A stretch of 37,087 nucleotides of DNA from an uncultured Ignavibacteria bacterium (GCA_937924675.1 CALEVL010000216.1:1-37087), one strand, 5' to 3'; positions 15,918 through 25,004 are shown, counted from the stretch's first letter. Translations and numbers: made by a program. Notes: generated by a model from the letters alone, not told the origin.

Positions 15918-17423
15918 TCAATGCGAAACTCCTGTCATAAGTTTTCCTAATTGATTAACAAGATGTATCTTGCCGTCTGAATTTTCTTCTGAGTTATTCA
16001 ATGCATTTGACAATTCTTCTGTTTCATAAGTCCTGACCAGTTTCCCTTTGTAGATTACGCTCAGTCTGTCAGACAGACTAAGAAGTTCTTCAATATCAGA
16101 AGAAATCAACAAAATTGCCTTTCCATTGTTCCTTTCATTTACAATCTGTGAGTGAATGAACAACTCCGCATTAATATCAACACCTCTTGTAGGATGGGAA
16201 AAAACGATAACTTCATTACCTGAGGAGATCTCCCTAGCAACAACAACTTTTTGCTGATTGCCACCTGAGAGTGAACCTAATTTCACTTCCGGCCCCGGAG
16301 CATGAACTTCATAGCTGTTGATCACTTTCTCTGAGGAATTTAGAAGTTCTTTCTCCGAGTGATAAGAATTGCCTTTGCGCTTCAGAGCAAAGTTCTCGCC
16401 AATTGTGAACTCCATTATCAATCCCTTTTTCAGCCTGTCGTCAGGAACTATGGAAGCTCTCTCTGCCGGCATTTCTGCCGTTCCTTCAAAGTCTTTTTCA
16501 ATCCCGCACACGATGTCTGCTAATTCTGCCTGTCCATTTCCTTCAACTCCAGCTATGCCATGAATTTCTCCTGCAAATAAACTGAGTGACAGACCGTTCA
16601 GACATTTTCTTTTATTTGATGTCATAGAAATGTTTTCCAGGCGAACAATTATCTGCCCGGACTTGGCTTGATTATCCTTTGACTTAATCGTCAGAAGCTC
16701 TGCACCACCGATGATTGCACTGCTGATCTCACTTATATCAATGCCACCTGATACATTATCCGTCTCAAATACAAGATTACCTTTTCTTAGAACGGAAACC
16801 TTGTCCGCAATCTCCTTCACTTCATTTAATTTGTGAGTGATTACAATTACTGTCTTGCCAGTATTCTTGAAATTCCTCACCATTTCAAAAAAACTGTTCA
16901 CTTCAATTGGCGACAGAACTGCTGTAGGTTCATCAAATATCAGCAAATCAGAATCCCTGTAAAGCAGCTTTAATATCTCAACTTTCTGTTGGATACTAAT
17001 GCTCAAGTTGCTTATTTTTTCATCCAAATTAATTTCCAGATCGTACTTTGAGATAAGCTCTTTCAGTTTATCCCTTGCTGATGCAATATTTAGAGAAATG
17101 CCTTTGACGGGCTCATCTCCAAGGATTACATTTTCCAGGACTGTAAAATCATCTATTAACATGAAATGCTGATGCACCATGCCGATCTTCTTTGCAATTG
17201 CATCATGAGGGGAAGCAAAAGTAACAGGAGATCCTGAAATTATGATTTCACCTTCATCCGGTTTTATCATTCCGAACAGAATATTCATCAATGTTGATTT
17301 TCCCGCTCCATTTTCTCCAACAATGCAGTGAACAGAATTTTCTGCTATGCAAAAAGATATATCGTTGTTAGCAGTAAAATTGCCAAAAGATTTTGTAATA
17401 TTTCTGAGCTCTATTTTTGTCAT
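15918..17423 (-). CDS. nucleoside-type ABC importer ATPase (NupO-like, two NBDs)
   Basis: 501 residues from the ATG at 17423 (MTKIELRNITKSFG); a TTG at 17441 would add six. NBD1 has Walker A GENGAGKST and Walker B LLIFDEPTAVLSP. NBD2 has a degenerate Walker A (GVEGNGQAE) and the signature LSGGNQQKVVVARE, as usual in this fused-ATPase family where one site is weak. It powers the two permeases downstream. The expected periplasmic BMP-family lipoprotein is not beside it; upstream is a repeat element instead. Confidence 0.88.
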   Translation of the reverse strand: MTKIELRNITKSFGNFTANNDISFCIAENSVHCIVGENGAGKSTLMNILFGMIKPDEGEIIISGSPVTFASPHDAIAKKIGMVHQHFMLIDDFTVLENVILGDEPVKGISLNIASARDKLKELISKYDLEINLDEKISNLSISIQQKVEILKLLYRDSDLLIFDEPTAVLSPIEVNSFFEMVRNFKNTGKTVIVITHKLNEVKEIADKVSVLRKGNLVFETDNVSGGIDISEISSAIIGGAELLTIKSKDNQAKSGQIIVRLENISMTSNKRKCLNGLSLSLFAGEIHGIAGVEGNGQAELADIVCGIEKDFEGTAEMPAERASIVPDDRLKKGLIMEFTIGENFALKRKGNSYHSEKELLNSSEKVINSYEVHAPGPEVKLGSLSGGNQQKVVVAREISSGNEVIVFSHPTRGVDINAELFIHSQIVNERNNGKAILLISSDIEELLSLSDRLSVIYKGKLVRTYETEELSNALNNSEENSDGKIHLVNQLGKLMTGVSH

Positions 17424-17510
17424 CTTAATAAAGAGGTGCAATTTAGTGAATACTAATCTTGTATAGAATCTATTTTGCCGTCAGCGGATAATCTGTTGAC
17501 CTTAATGACC

Positions 17511-17522
17511 AAATCCATTCAT
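17511..17522 (+). repeat. 12-bp direct repeat, left flank of element copy 1
   Basis: AAATCCATTCAT, repeated perfectly at 17874-17885 on the other side of the element. This is what a target-site duplication would look like. Confidence 0.75.
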
Positions 17523-17873
17523 TGCTGTCCAAGACGTTTTCCAAAAGTAGAAAAAGTACGGAAAACAAATCAAGAATAAATACTATTTCCAACGTCGCAG
17601 GAACAACCCGCCTCATCCTAATGCCGTTAAGAAATTGTGAGCTTTGGCGTAAGCGTGAATTTCCTGTTTGACGAACACGACAGTGTTCTTTTGTCGTGTG
17701 AGGAGTTGAAATTCACGTAGCCAAAGCGAGCAATTTTAGGCAATTAGGATGCAGCGGGCGACTTTTCTTTGCTAAGCTTTCTTTTGGTCGTTCAAAAGAA
17801 AGCGGAATAACTTTTTGGCATCTAAATTTATTAAATCCTTCGCACCAAAAAATAAACGTTTTGGACAGATGTG
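17523..17873 (+). mobile_element. MITE-like element, copy 1 (long form)
   Basis: 351 bases without a coding frame. The ends are inverted: CTGTCCAAGACGTTT at 17525-17539 and the complement of CTGTCCAAAACGTTT near 17854-17873 (14 of 15). Inside are a large nested hairpin (17614-17751) and a perfect 11-bp hairpin, GCTTTCTTTTG (17776-17786) / CAAAAGAAAGC (17793-17803), loop GTCGTT. The right part (from the 11-bp hairpin to the end) matches the left half of copy 2 in inverted orientation. The core GGGCGACTTTTC...TTTGCTAAGC matches copy 3 in inverted orientation. It encodes no transposase, so it would be non-autonomous. Confidence 0.7.
17614..17751. repeat. large nested hairpin inside element copy 1
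   Basis: Outer arms CATCCTAAT (17614-17622) and ATTAGGATG (17743-17751); then AAATTG..GCTTTGGC..CGTGAATTTC (17632-17663) against GAAATTCACGTAGCCAAAGC..CAATTT (17708-17736); innermost ACACGACA / TGTCGTGT around 17675-17699. The fold would make a long rod in RNA or in single-stranded DNA. Confidence 0.7.
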
Positions 17874-17885
17874 AAATCCATTCAT
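17874..17885 (+). repeat. 12-bp direct repeat, right flank of element copy 1
   Basis: Second copy of AAATCCATTCAT (see 17511-17522). Confidence 0.75.
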
Positions 17886-17948
17886 AGTTATATCACTAGA
17901 TTGCAATTGTTATAAGAACTCAATAATACTATTTTAGATATTTCATAT

Positions 17949-18956
17949 ATGATAACTAAACAAAGTATAGAAAAGGCTGCTGAAATTATCAGCTCTTCGG
18001 ACTCGTTTGTCCTCGTAACTCATGTAGCCCCCGACGGCGATGCAATTGGAAGTGTCATTGCTTTTGCAGATTATCTCAATGCAAAGGGAAAAAAGGCAGA
18101 CATCATTAATCATTCTCCTACACCTTTCAACTTGTCATTTCTTGACAAAAACAAATCCATAAGAGTCTTTTCAGAAGATTTGGAAGCTAATACAAAACTG
18201 ATCAATGAGGCGGATGTTATCATGCTTCTTGACACAAATGAGTTTCACAGAACAAAATCCATGGAACAGTTACTGACTGACTCGCCTGCCAAGAAATTAT
18301 GTATTGATCATCATGCCGGAATCAGAGAAGAAATGTTCACGGCAATTGTTTCCGATACAGATTATGCAGCCACATGTCAGATGCTGTACGATTACATTAT
18401 GCTTGACAGCGGAAAGTATATTAACAAAGATGTGGCTTCGGCTTTGTATGTAGGCATAATGACAGACACCGGTTCATTCCGGCATCCCCGAACTAATTCA
18501 CATGTGTTTAGAATCTGTGCTGATCTTTTTGATAATGGAGCAGACCCTGTTATGCTCTATGAAGAGGTCTGCAACAGGGTATCCAAGGAAATGATGCAGT
18601 TGCAGGCGGCCTTTATGAGCGGACTTGAATTTTATTTTGACGGCAAAATGGTTTTGGGCAAAGTTACTCAGGAAGATTTCAAAAGATTCGGATTGGATGT
18701 AGATCATATCGAAGGATTTACATCGTTGATCATGAGCATAAGCGGTGTGAAGACAGGCGTAATGATGGTTGAGCTAAGGGATAATATAAAACTTTCTTTC
18801 AGGACCAAAGGAGATATTCCTGCAAATGCAATGGCAATTGAGTTTGGCGGCGGCGGACATTTTCATGCAGGCGGTGCAAATGTATTTGATACTAATATGG
18901 AATTACTGAAACCGCAGGTAATTGAAACCGTAAGTAAGTATATTTATAAAGCTTAA
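17949..18956 (+). CDS. nrnA: DHH-family nanoRNase / pAp phosphatase NrnA
   Basis: Cytosolic phosphodiesterase that degrades 2-5-mer RNA (and often dephosphorylates pAp). DHH domain: THVAPDGDAIGS at 24-35, DTNEFHR with D95, the namesake IDHHAG with D120-H121-H122, and MTDTGSFRHP with D173. The C-terminal DHHA1 domain ends in FGGGGHFHAGGA, which binds the RNA end. The 335 residues match the family. pepA follows after 18 bases on the same strand, forming an operon that ends at the terminator at 20517. Confidence 0.92.
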   Translation: MITKQSIEKAAEIISSSDSFVLVTHVAPDGDAIGSVIAFADYLNAKGKKADIINHSPTPFNLSFLDKNKSIRVFSEDLEANTKLINEADVIMLLDTNEFHRTKSMEQLLTDSPAKKLCIDHHAGIREEMFTAIVSDTDYAATCQMLYDYIMLDSGKYINKDVASALYVGIMTDTGSFRHPRTNSHVFRICADLFDNGADPVMLYEEVCNRVSKEMMQLQAAFMSGLEFYFDGKMVLGKVTQEDFKRFGLDVDHIEGFTSLIMSISGVKTGVMMVELRDNIKLSFRTKGDIPANAMAIEFGGGGHFHAGGANVFDTNMELLKPQVIETVSKYIYKA

Positions 18957-18974
18957 TTTAAAACAAAACCAAAA

Positions 18975-20486
18975 ATGAAAATCACTTTCGAGAAATCCAG
19001 AATTGATAAGATAGGTGCCGATGCTTGCCTTTTTCTTGTTTATCAGGACAAGAAACTTTTCAATGAAGAGCTTAAGGTTATTGAAAATCTTATGAAATGC
19101 AAGATTGCCAAGGTCAGTCTGGAAGATTTTGAAGGTAAGGCAAATCAGACAGTCCTTGTATATTCAGGTGATCATCGCATAATTATGTCCGGCTTGGGCT
19201 ATCAGAATGATCTTACTTTGGAAAGGATACGAAAAGCAACTGCACGCGGAGTAAAAAAGGCAAAGACTCTTAATATCAAGAAACTTGCAATTGAGATTCT
19301 TCAGGATCAGTCCCTTGAAGGAGTTGAGATAGAGGATGTATCACGAGCTCAGACCATTAGTTCGCTACTTGCTTTGTACTCATTTGACAAGTATTTCACT
19401 AAGAAGGAAAACAAGGAACTTTCCGGAATCAAAGAGATAATACTCTTCTCACAATATAATTCTCTTACAAAATTTTCAGGAGAAATTGAGAGTGGAATTA
19501 AGAGCGGAACAATTGTGGGAGAAGCTACAAACTTTGCAAGAGATCTTGGCAATGAGCCTTCAAACATAATTTATCCAGAGACATTCGCAGATGTCATAAC
19601 CAAGAGATCAAAACAGAGGAAGTATGTTGTTGAAGTACTTGACAAGAAAGCTTTGACCAAACTAAAAATGGGTGGTGTACTTGAAGTTGCAAGAGGAAGC
19701 ATCAGAGAACCAAGATTCCTTATTTTAAAATATAATGGCGGAAAGAAAAACGATAGTCCGTATGTAATAGTTGGTAAAGGAGTTACATTTGACAGCGGCG
19801 GTATTTCAATTAAACCCGCTGCAGGAATGGGCTTGATGAAAGTGGATATGGGAGGTGGCGCGGCTGTCGTAGGTGTTTTTGAAGCAATATCTCAACTCAA
19901 TCTTCCGCTTAATGTGTTTGGACTAATTCCTATGGTTGAAAACATGCCAAGCGGTAATTCATTCAAACCCGGAGATGTGATCACAGCGTATAACGGAATG
20001 ACAATTGAAGTTGACAATACCGATGCAGAAGGCAGATTAATACTTGCAGATGCTCTCTCTTATGCATCTAAGTACAAACCAAAAGCAGTGGTGGATATGG
20101 CTACACTTACAGGGGCAAGCATTGTTGCGATAGGAAGTGTTGCCTCTATAATTATGGGAAATGATGAAGACTTAGTAGCAAAGCTTATAAGAGCAGGCAA
20201 TCAGACATATGATAGAGTTTGGCAGTTGCCGCTTTGGGAAGAGTATGATAAGATGATCGATTCCGAAATTGCTGATGTAAAAAACTCGGGACAATCTAGA
20301 CAGGCAGGAACTATCACTGGCGGGATGTTTCTCAAGAGATTTATCGGCAAATACCCTTGGGCACATATCGATATTGCAGCAACTGCTATGCGCGACAAGG
20401 AATCGGATTATGATCCGAAGAATGCAACAGGAGCAGGTGTTAGGCTCGTTACACAGTTTCTTGTTAACGAAAGCACTGATAACTGA
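18975..20486 (+). CDS. pepA: cytosol (leucyl) aminopeptidase, M17
   Basis: Two-metal aminopeptidase releasing N-terminal residues from peptides. Metal ligands fall where expected: K268 and D273 in VGKGVTFDSGG, D291 in MKVDMGGG, D350 and E352 in NTDAEGR, with R354 as the catalytic arginine. These are each two residues before the E. coli PepA numbering. The N-terminal ~170 residues form the variable domain. At 503 residues it is full length. It sits 18 bases after nrnA and is followed by a strong terminator. Confidence 0.95.
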   Translation: MKITFEKSRIDKIGADACLFLVYQDKKLFNEELKVIENLMKCKIAKVSLEDFEGKANQTVLVYSGDHRIIMSGLGYQNDLTLERIRKATARGVKKAKTLNIKKLAIEILQDQSLEGVEIEDVSRAQTISSLLALYSFDKYFTKKENKELSGIKEIILFSQYNSLTKFSGEIESGIKSGTIVGEATNFARDLGNEPSNIIYPETFADVITKRSKQRKYVVEVLDKKALTKLKMGGVLEVARGSIREPRFLILKYNGGKKNDSPYVIVGKGVTFDSGGISIKPAAGMGLMKVDMGGGAAVVGVFEAISQLNLPLNVFGLIPMVENMPSGNSFKPGDVITAYNGMTIEVDNTDAEGRLILADALSYASKYKPKAVVDMATLTGASIVAIGSVASIIMGNDEDLVAKLIRAGNQTYDRVWQLPLWEEYDKMIDSEIADVKNSGQSRQAGTITGGMFLKRFIGKYPWAHIDIAATAMRDKESDYDPKNATGAGVRLVTQFLVNESTDN

Positions 20487-20516
20487 TTACATTTTCTTTT
20501 TAGCAACGATTTGTGC

Positions 20517-20548
20517 AAGCCCGTGTACAATGCACGGGCTTTTTTTTT
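20517..20548 (+). terminator. intrinsic terminator of the nrnA-pepA operon
   Basis: Perfect 9-bp stem AAGCCCGTG / CACGGGCTT around the loop TACAATG, followed by a run of T to 20548. Confidence 0.95.
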
Positions 20549-20715
20549 GGGGTTTAATAGAAGTTACAGGAATAGATTTCAGATTCAGGTTTGTAATCAT
20601 ATCTTACAAATTACCAGTATGATCTTGCGGAATTATTTTTGGCTTCAGTAGAAAGTTTTTCGCAAGTTTAATTTTATGTATTTTGTGTAAACGATTTCAC
20701 TAAATTTATGATCCG

Positions 20716-21972
20716 GTGATTCCAATTACTTCTATCATTTTTGCCCGGGCAATATTGCCATTGATGGTACTTCTGATTTCATCAGGCAATATTGGAGAGC
20801 TGAAGCCGCAGTTCTTGGCTAAGTCCGGACAATTTATGCTCGGAAACGAGGCACTTCTCGAATTGTCTGATTCCCCTATTAGAGGAAAAAGAATTGGGCT
20901 TATTACAAACAACAGCGGTGTGCTGAGCGATGGCCGGTTATTTATGGATGTGATAAGTGAGCATCACGATCTTAAAAAGATCTTTACACCTGAACACGGA
21001 CTCAGGGGAAACGAAAGGAACGAGAATTATACAGACGAAGAAACCGGGGCATATGTAGTTTCACTATTCGGCAATAAGGAAAAACCAACCGCAGAAGACC
21101 TCTCAGATATTGATGTACTTGTGTACGACCTGCAGGATGTTTCCGCAAGATTCTACACATTTGTCAATACACTTTACTACTGTATGGAGGCCGCCTCTGA
21201 AAATAATTTAAAAATTGTTGTCTGTGACCGGCCTATCATACCGGATGGAAATTATGTTGACGGATATGTGCTTGAAGAAAGTTATAAGTCTTTTGTAGGT
21301 TTGCTGAGACTTCCGGCAGCATATGCAATGACTTGCGGTGAGTTAGCAAATTTCATCAATTCAGAATATTTTGACAACAGGTGTGATGTAATCGTTTCAA
21401 AGATGAAAAATTATTCACGCAGCATTAATTATGATGATCTCGGTCTGTACTGGAAAACACCGTCTCCTAATATGTATTTTCCATCAACTGCAGTTGCTTA
21501 TCTCGGCACATGCCTCTTTGAAGGCACAAACTTCGGCGAAGGCAGAGGTAGTAACAAACCCTTTGAATATGTTGGGGCACCATACTGTGATGGTGAATTG
21601 ATTGCGGTAAAACTAAACTCAATGAATCTTGATGGTGTTGAATTTGAATCGATCAATTTTACACCTCAGCAGATAATGAGCTGGCAGTCAAAGCCAAAGT
21701 ATGCAGGTGAAATGTGCAGCGGAGTTTATTTAAAAGTAACAGACAGACAAAAGGCAGAACCTTACAAAGCTGTTGTAGCTATGCTCGTCTTGCTTAATAA
21801 AGAATTCCCGGGATTTGAGATCAACAACAATAATTTTATTGACAAACTTGCCGGAACAGACAGACTTAGATACATGATCAATTCAGGAAAAAGTTATGAA
21901 GAAATAATCGGGTCTTATCAGGAAGAATTGAGAGAATTTAAAGTCAAAAGAAAGAAATACTTGATGTATTAA
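20716..21972 (+). CDS. DUF1343 / NamZ-like exo-beta-N-acetylmuramidase (GH171-type), exported
   Basis: The family (B. subtilis NamZ/YbbC) removes MurNAc from the non-reducing ends of peptidoglycan fragments in cell-wall recycling. Typical blocks: GKRIGLITNNSGV, IFTPEHGLRGN, DIDVLVYDLQDVSARFYTF, VCDRPIIPDGNYVDGYVL, WKTPSPNMYFPSTAVAYLGTCLFEGTNFGEGRGSNKPFE (split motif) and GAPYC. The start is a GTG (20716), because an in-frame stop lies just upstream and the hydrophobic leader ILPLMVLLISSG is needed; later starts (TTG 20758, ATG 20764) would shorten the signal. Residue match is by memory of the family; catalysis is inferred. Confidence 0.82.
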   Translation: MIPITSIIFARAILPLMVLLISSGNIGELKPQFLAKSGQFMLGNEALLELSDSPIRGKRIGLITNNSGVLSDGRLFMDVISEHHDLKKIFTPEHGLRGNERNENYTDEETGAYVVSLFGNKEKPTAEDLSDIDVLVYDLQDVSARFYTFVNTLYYCMEAASENNLKIVVCDRPIIPDGNYVDGYVLEESYKSFVGLLRLPAAYAMTCGELANFINSEYFDNRCDVIVSKMKNYSRSINYDDLGLYWKTPSPNMYFPSTAVAYLGTCLFEGTNFGEGRGSNKPFEYVGAPYCDGELIAVKLNSMNLDGVEFESINFTPQQIMSWQSKPKYAGEMCSGVYLKVTDRQKAEPYKAVVAMLVLLNKEFPGFEINNNNFIDKLAGTDRLRYMINSGKSYEEIIGSYQEELREFKVKRKKYLMY

Positions 21973-22073
21973 TTGGTCAGCCTCTCAAAATTAACTTTCA
22001 CTAACAGTCCTCCAAATTCAACTAATCTAAAAAAGTTCTTCTCACCATTCGTCCAAGGATAATCCTGTTCTAA

Positions 22074-23069
22074 CTAAGCTGCAGCGGATTTCTTAGGATA
22101 ACTCTCAGGATATAGGAGACATCTTTGTACATGATCACCTTTTCCTGCAAGTTCGGGTCTTATTGTGGAGCAATCCGCAAATACTTTAGGACATCTTGGA
22201 TGGAAGTAACACCCTGAAGGCACTTTTGCCGGGGATGGGACATCTCCTGTAAGTATGATCCTTTTAGACTTCTTATTCGGATCAGGTACCGGAACAGCTG
22301 AAAGCAAAGCTTGTGTGTATGGATGTCTGGAATCCGCATAAAGTTCGTCTCTGTCAGCAATTTCCACTAACTGACCCAAATACATTACACAGACTCTGTT
22401 AGAGATATGTTCAACTACAGAAAGGTCATGCGAAATAAAGAGATATGTTATTCCGAATTCCTTCTGCAGATCCTGCAGAAGATTGATAATCTGTGATTGA
22501 ATCGAAACGTCAAGAGCAGATACCGGCTCATCACATACAATGAATTTGGGTTCGACCGAAAGCGCTCTGGCAACACCTATTCTTTGCCTCTGTCCGCCTG
22601 AAAATTCATGGGGATATCTTCTTGCATGTATTTTTCTAAGTCCAACTTTTTCCAGCAGATCTTCAACTCTCTTCTCGGCAGCTTCTCCTTCGGCGATTTC
22701 ATGGAACTTCAGTATTTCCGTAAGCATTCCACCAACTGTAATCCTTGGATTTAGTGATGAATACGGATCCTGGAAAATAATCTGCATCTGTTTTCTGTAT
22801 TCCTTCAGCTCCTTCTGCGGCATGTTTGTAATATTCTTACCGTCAAAGATAACTTCACCGCCGGTTGGTTCAATAAGTCTTAATATTGACCTTCCTACAG
22901 TAGTTTTTCCGCAACCAGACTCTCCTACTAAACCCAGAGTTTCACCTTTCTTGATCTTAAATGAGACATCATCAACAGCTTTTACATGACCAATTGTCTT
23001 TGAGAAGATCCCTGTCTTTATCGGAAAATATTTCTTCAGGCCGTTTACTTCAAGAAGTATGTCTGACAT
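22074..23069 (-). CDS. dipeptide/oligopeptide ABC transporter ATPase (DppF/OppF-like)
   Basis: 331 residues from the ATG at 23069 (MSDILLEVNGLKKYF); an upstream ATG at 23132 adds 21 unrelated residues. Walker A GESGCGKTT is at 49-57, Q-loop FQDPYSSLNPR, signature FSGGQRQRIGVARAL, Walker B FIVCDEPVSALD, switch His in FISHDLSVV. The C-terminus has the oligopeptide-transporter motif with four cysteines (GCYFHPRCPKVFADC and a later C), which in characterised relatives holds an iron-sulfur cluster. The partner ATPase, permeases and binding protein are not in the window, so this subunit is encoded away from them. Confidence 0.92.
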   Translation of the reverse strand: MSDILLEVNGLKKYFPIKTGIFSKTIGHVKAVDDVSFKIKKGETLGLVGESGCGKTTVGRSILRLIEPTGGEVIFDGKNITNMPQKELKEYRKQMQIIFQDPYSSLNPRITVGGMLTEILKFHEIAEGEAAEKRVEDLLEKVGLRKIHARRYPHEFSGGQRQRIGVARALSVEPKFIVCDEPVSALDVSIQSQIINLLQDLQKEFGITYLFISHDLSVVEHISNRVCVMYLGQLVEIADRDELYADSRHPYTQALLSAVPVPDPNKKSKRIILTGDVPSPAKVPSGCYFHPRCPKVFADCSTIRPELAGKGDHVQRCLLYPESYPKKSAAA

Positions 23070-23262
23070 ATTTTTGCTTTCAGTTTCTGAAAAATTTTTG
23101 CCAAATATACTTCTAATGCAATGGAAATACAACTTAGATTACTGCTATCGCAGTCATAAATTTTTCCCAAAGACACACAATTGCCCCTGAAGTACATCAG
23201 CATAGTGCTATGCAACTTGAGTAAAATGCTCGCAACCGGTAATATCAAATTTTGTCATAACC

Positions 23263-23277
23263 ATTCTCAATGAGAAT
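23263..23277. promoter_or_regulatory. 15-bp palindrome upstream of the DedA gene
   Basis: ATTCTCA-A-TGAGAAT is a perfect 7-1-7 inverted repeat 33 bases before the DedA start, in the divergent region shared with the peptide ABC ATPase gene. It resembles a repressor operator in shape. A second short palindrome, GCATAGTGCTATGC, lies about 50 bases upstream of it. Confidence 0.4.
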
Positions 23278-23310
23278 AGCTAAATTCATGATTAAACAAA
23301 AAACTATTTG

Positions 23311-23958
23311 ATGGAAGTAATATCAGACTTTTTTTCCAAGCTTGGCAATCTGGAAGAACTCATAAAGTGGGGCGGATTGACTGTCTTAATAATTATTGTT
23401 TTTGCCGAGACCGGACTCCTTATAGGATTCTTCCTTCCCGGTGATTCATTGCTGATAACTGCCGGTCTAATAGCTGCACAGGGTTATTTTGACATTTATG
23501 TTCTGAATGTTTCATTGATACTTGCGGCAATCATAGGCGACCAGGTTGGTTATGTGTTTGGACGAAAGACAGGTCCTAAATTATTTAATCGTGAGAAATC
23601 ATTGTTATTCGATAAAGATCATTTGATCAAAGCCAAACATTTCTATGAGAAATATGGCGGAAGAGCGATCATATATGCACGCTTTGTTCCTTTTGCCAGA
23701 ACTTTTGCGCCAATAGTTGCCGGTATCGGTCAGATGGACTATAGGAAGTTCATATCTTTCAATATTTTCGGAGGCATTCTATGGGTTGCTTCAATGACAC
23801 TTCTAGGATACTTCTTTGGAAACATACCGTTCATCAAGAAGAATTTCGAGTATGTAATAATCGGAGTTATATTGCTGTCTGTGATGCCGGTCGTATTTGG
23901 TTATTTGAGCCATAGAAAAGAGCAGAAGCTCAAGTCAGAGGCGGAAGAGAATGTCTAA
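23311..23958 (+). CDS. DedA-family membrane protein
   Basis: 215 residues with the VTT/DedA fold: FAETGLLIGFFLPGDSLLITAG, the reentrant-loop block IIGDQVGYVFGRKTGPKLF and the conserved FYEKYGGRAIIYARFVPFARTFAPIVAG with the two essential arginines. About four to five membrane segments. Some DedA proteins recycle undecaprenyl phosphate across the membrane, which would fit the glycan genes here, but the substrate cannot be told from sequence. Start: a TTG at 23308 directly precedes the ATG at 23311, which is used. Its 3' end lies four bases from the convergent UPF0104-like gene. Confidence 0.88.
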   Translation: MEVISDFFSKLGNLEELIKWGGLTVLIIIVFAETGLLIGFFLPGDSLLITAGLIAAQGYFDIYVLNVSLILAAIIGDQVGYVFGRKTGPKLFNREKSLLFDKDHLIKAKHFYEKYGGRAIIYARFVPFARTFAPIVAGIGQMDYRKFISFNIFGGILWVASMTLLGYFFGNIPFIKKNFEYVIIGVILLSVMPVVFGYLSHRKEQKLKSEAEENV

Positions 23959-23962
23959 GTAG

Positions 23963-24991
23963 TTAATCTTCATTCATTGTTTGGCTAGTCACACTTTTCA
24001 TGCTCAGATTCTCTTTCAGGAAGTAGTATGAACCCAGAAGAATTAACCCGAGCAATCCAAGTAAATGGCTGACAGTAGCAAAACCAAATGCTGATTCTTT
24101 GTCAACTCCATAAATATTTACTAGAGTTGCAACTGCAAACAGATGATAAACTCCGGCAGAATTTGCAGGTAGTGGAACAGTCATCGCAAATGTTATCATT
24201 GTCAGCACAAGATTTGCATCCAAAAAACTTAGATTTATGTCAAAGGCCAGGAGCGTCATATAAGTGGACATTACGTATGATACCCAAGTCAATACAGACA
24301 GAACTAGAATTGGAAAGTAATATTTAGGATATCTCATGAAAATGAACCCATTCAGAAGTTTTACAAATATTCCATGAATCTTCGAATGGACTTTTGCGGG
24401 AAGTATTTTTGAAGTGATTTTCTCTAATAATACTTCAGTCTTTTCCAGATTGAAAATCATAAGTAGGATAAATCCAACGAATAAGACTATAGCCAGTGAG
24501 ACATAAAGCGAGATAGCTTCAAGATTATATTGCGAGAACGTTGAAGAAAGCTTGTCCCTAAAGAAGAAAAGGCAAATCCCGAATGAAGTAAGCATAGTAA
24601 GCACATCAAATACTCTTTCCGCCAGTATAGTGCCAAAAGCTGCAGCTCTTGAAATCTTCTCTTTGTTTGCCAGTAGAACCGGCCTATAGACTTCCCCCGA
24701 GCGCGGTAATATACTGTTCATCATATATCCTACCATCATTGATGAAAACAGATTGTACATTCCAATATTCTCCTTAAGCGGGTCAAGAAAGTATCTCCAC
24801 CTCATTGCCCTAAAAATACCTCCGACAACTATTCCGAGAAATGCACCTGCAAGAGCATACAGGTAATTGGCATTTTTGAGTACTTCAAAGAGTTTTGCAA
24901 AATCATTTCCCCTAAATGCCAGATAAAGGAAGAATATCGTAAGCGAAAGGAGTAAGACTCCCTTTAACATTTTCTTCTTTGAAGGCTTCAA
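23963..24991 (-). CDS. UPF0104 / LPG-synthase-TM-like membrane protein
   Basis: 342 residues from a TTG at 24991; an ATG at 24970 would give 335 and is nearly as likely. Seven to eight membrane helices. Family motifs: RAMRWRYFL after helix 2, MNSILPRSGEVYRPVLLA, AAAFGTILAERVFDVLTM and VPLPANSAGVYH. Relatives include the membrane half of lysyl-phosphatidylglycerol synthases (MprF) and lipid or glycolipid-linked flippase-like proteins; no aminoacyl-transferase domain is fused here. Substrate unknown. It ends four bases from the convergent DedA gene. Confidence 0.82.
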   Translation of the reverse strand: MKPSKKKMLKGVLLLSLTIFFLYLAFRGNDFAKLFEVLKNANYLYALAGAFLGIVVGGIFRAMRWRYFLDPLKENIGMYNLFSSMMVGYMMNSILPRSGEVYRPVLLANKEKISRAAAFGTILAERVFDVLTMLTSFGICLFFFRDKLSSTFSQYNLEAISLYVSLAIVLFVGFILLMIFNLEKTEVLLEKITSKILPAKVHSKIHGIFVKLLNGFIFMRYPKYYFPILVLSVLTWVSYVMSTYMTLLAFDINLSFLDANLVLTMITFAMTVPLPANSAGVYHLFAVATLVNIYGVDKESAFGFATVSHLLGLLGLILLGSYYFLKENLSMKSVTSQTMNED

Positions 24992-25004
24992 CTTTTCGCT
25001 TAAT

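Larger units (their letters stand above)
17442..17948. other. 507-base intergenic region holding repeat element copy 1
   Basis: This gap between the divergent ATPase gene and nrnA has no credible gene. About 350 of its bases are the hairpin-rich element at 17523-17873. The remaining 17886-17948 is the AT-rich nrnA leader, with a weak TTG ... TACTATTT promoter-like pair. Confidence 0.6.

Noticed and set aside
23263..23277. Fur box
   Set aside because: The hexamer order (ATTCTC..GAGAAT) is reversed relative to the GATAAT-type Fur consensus and no iron genes are adjacent.
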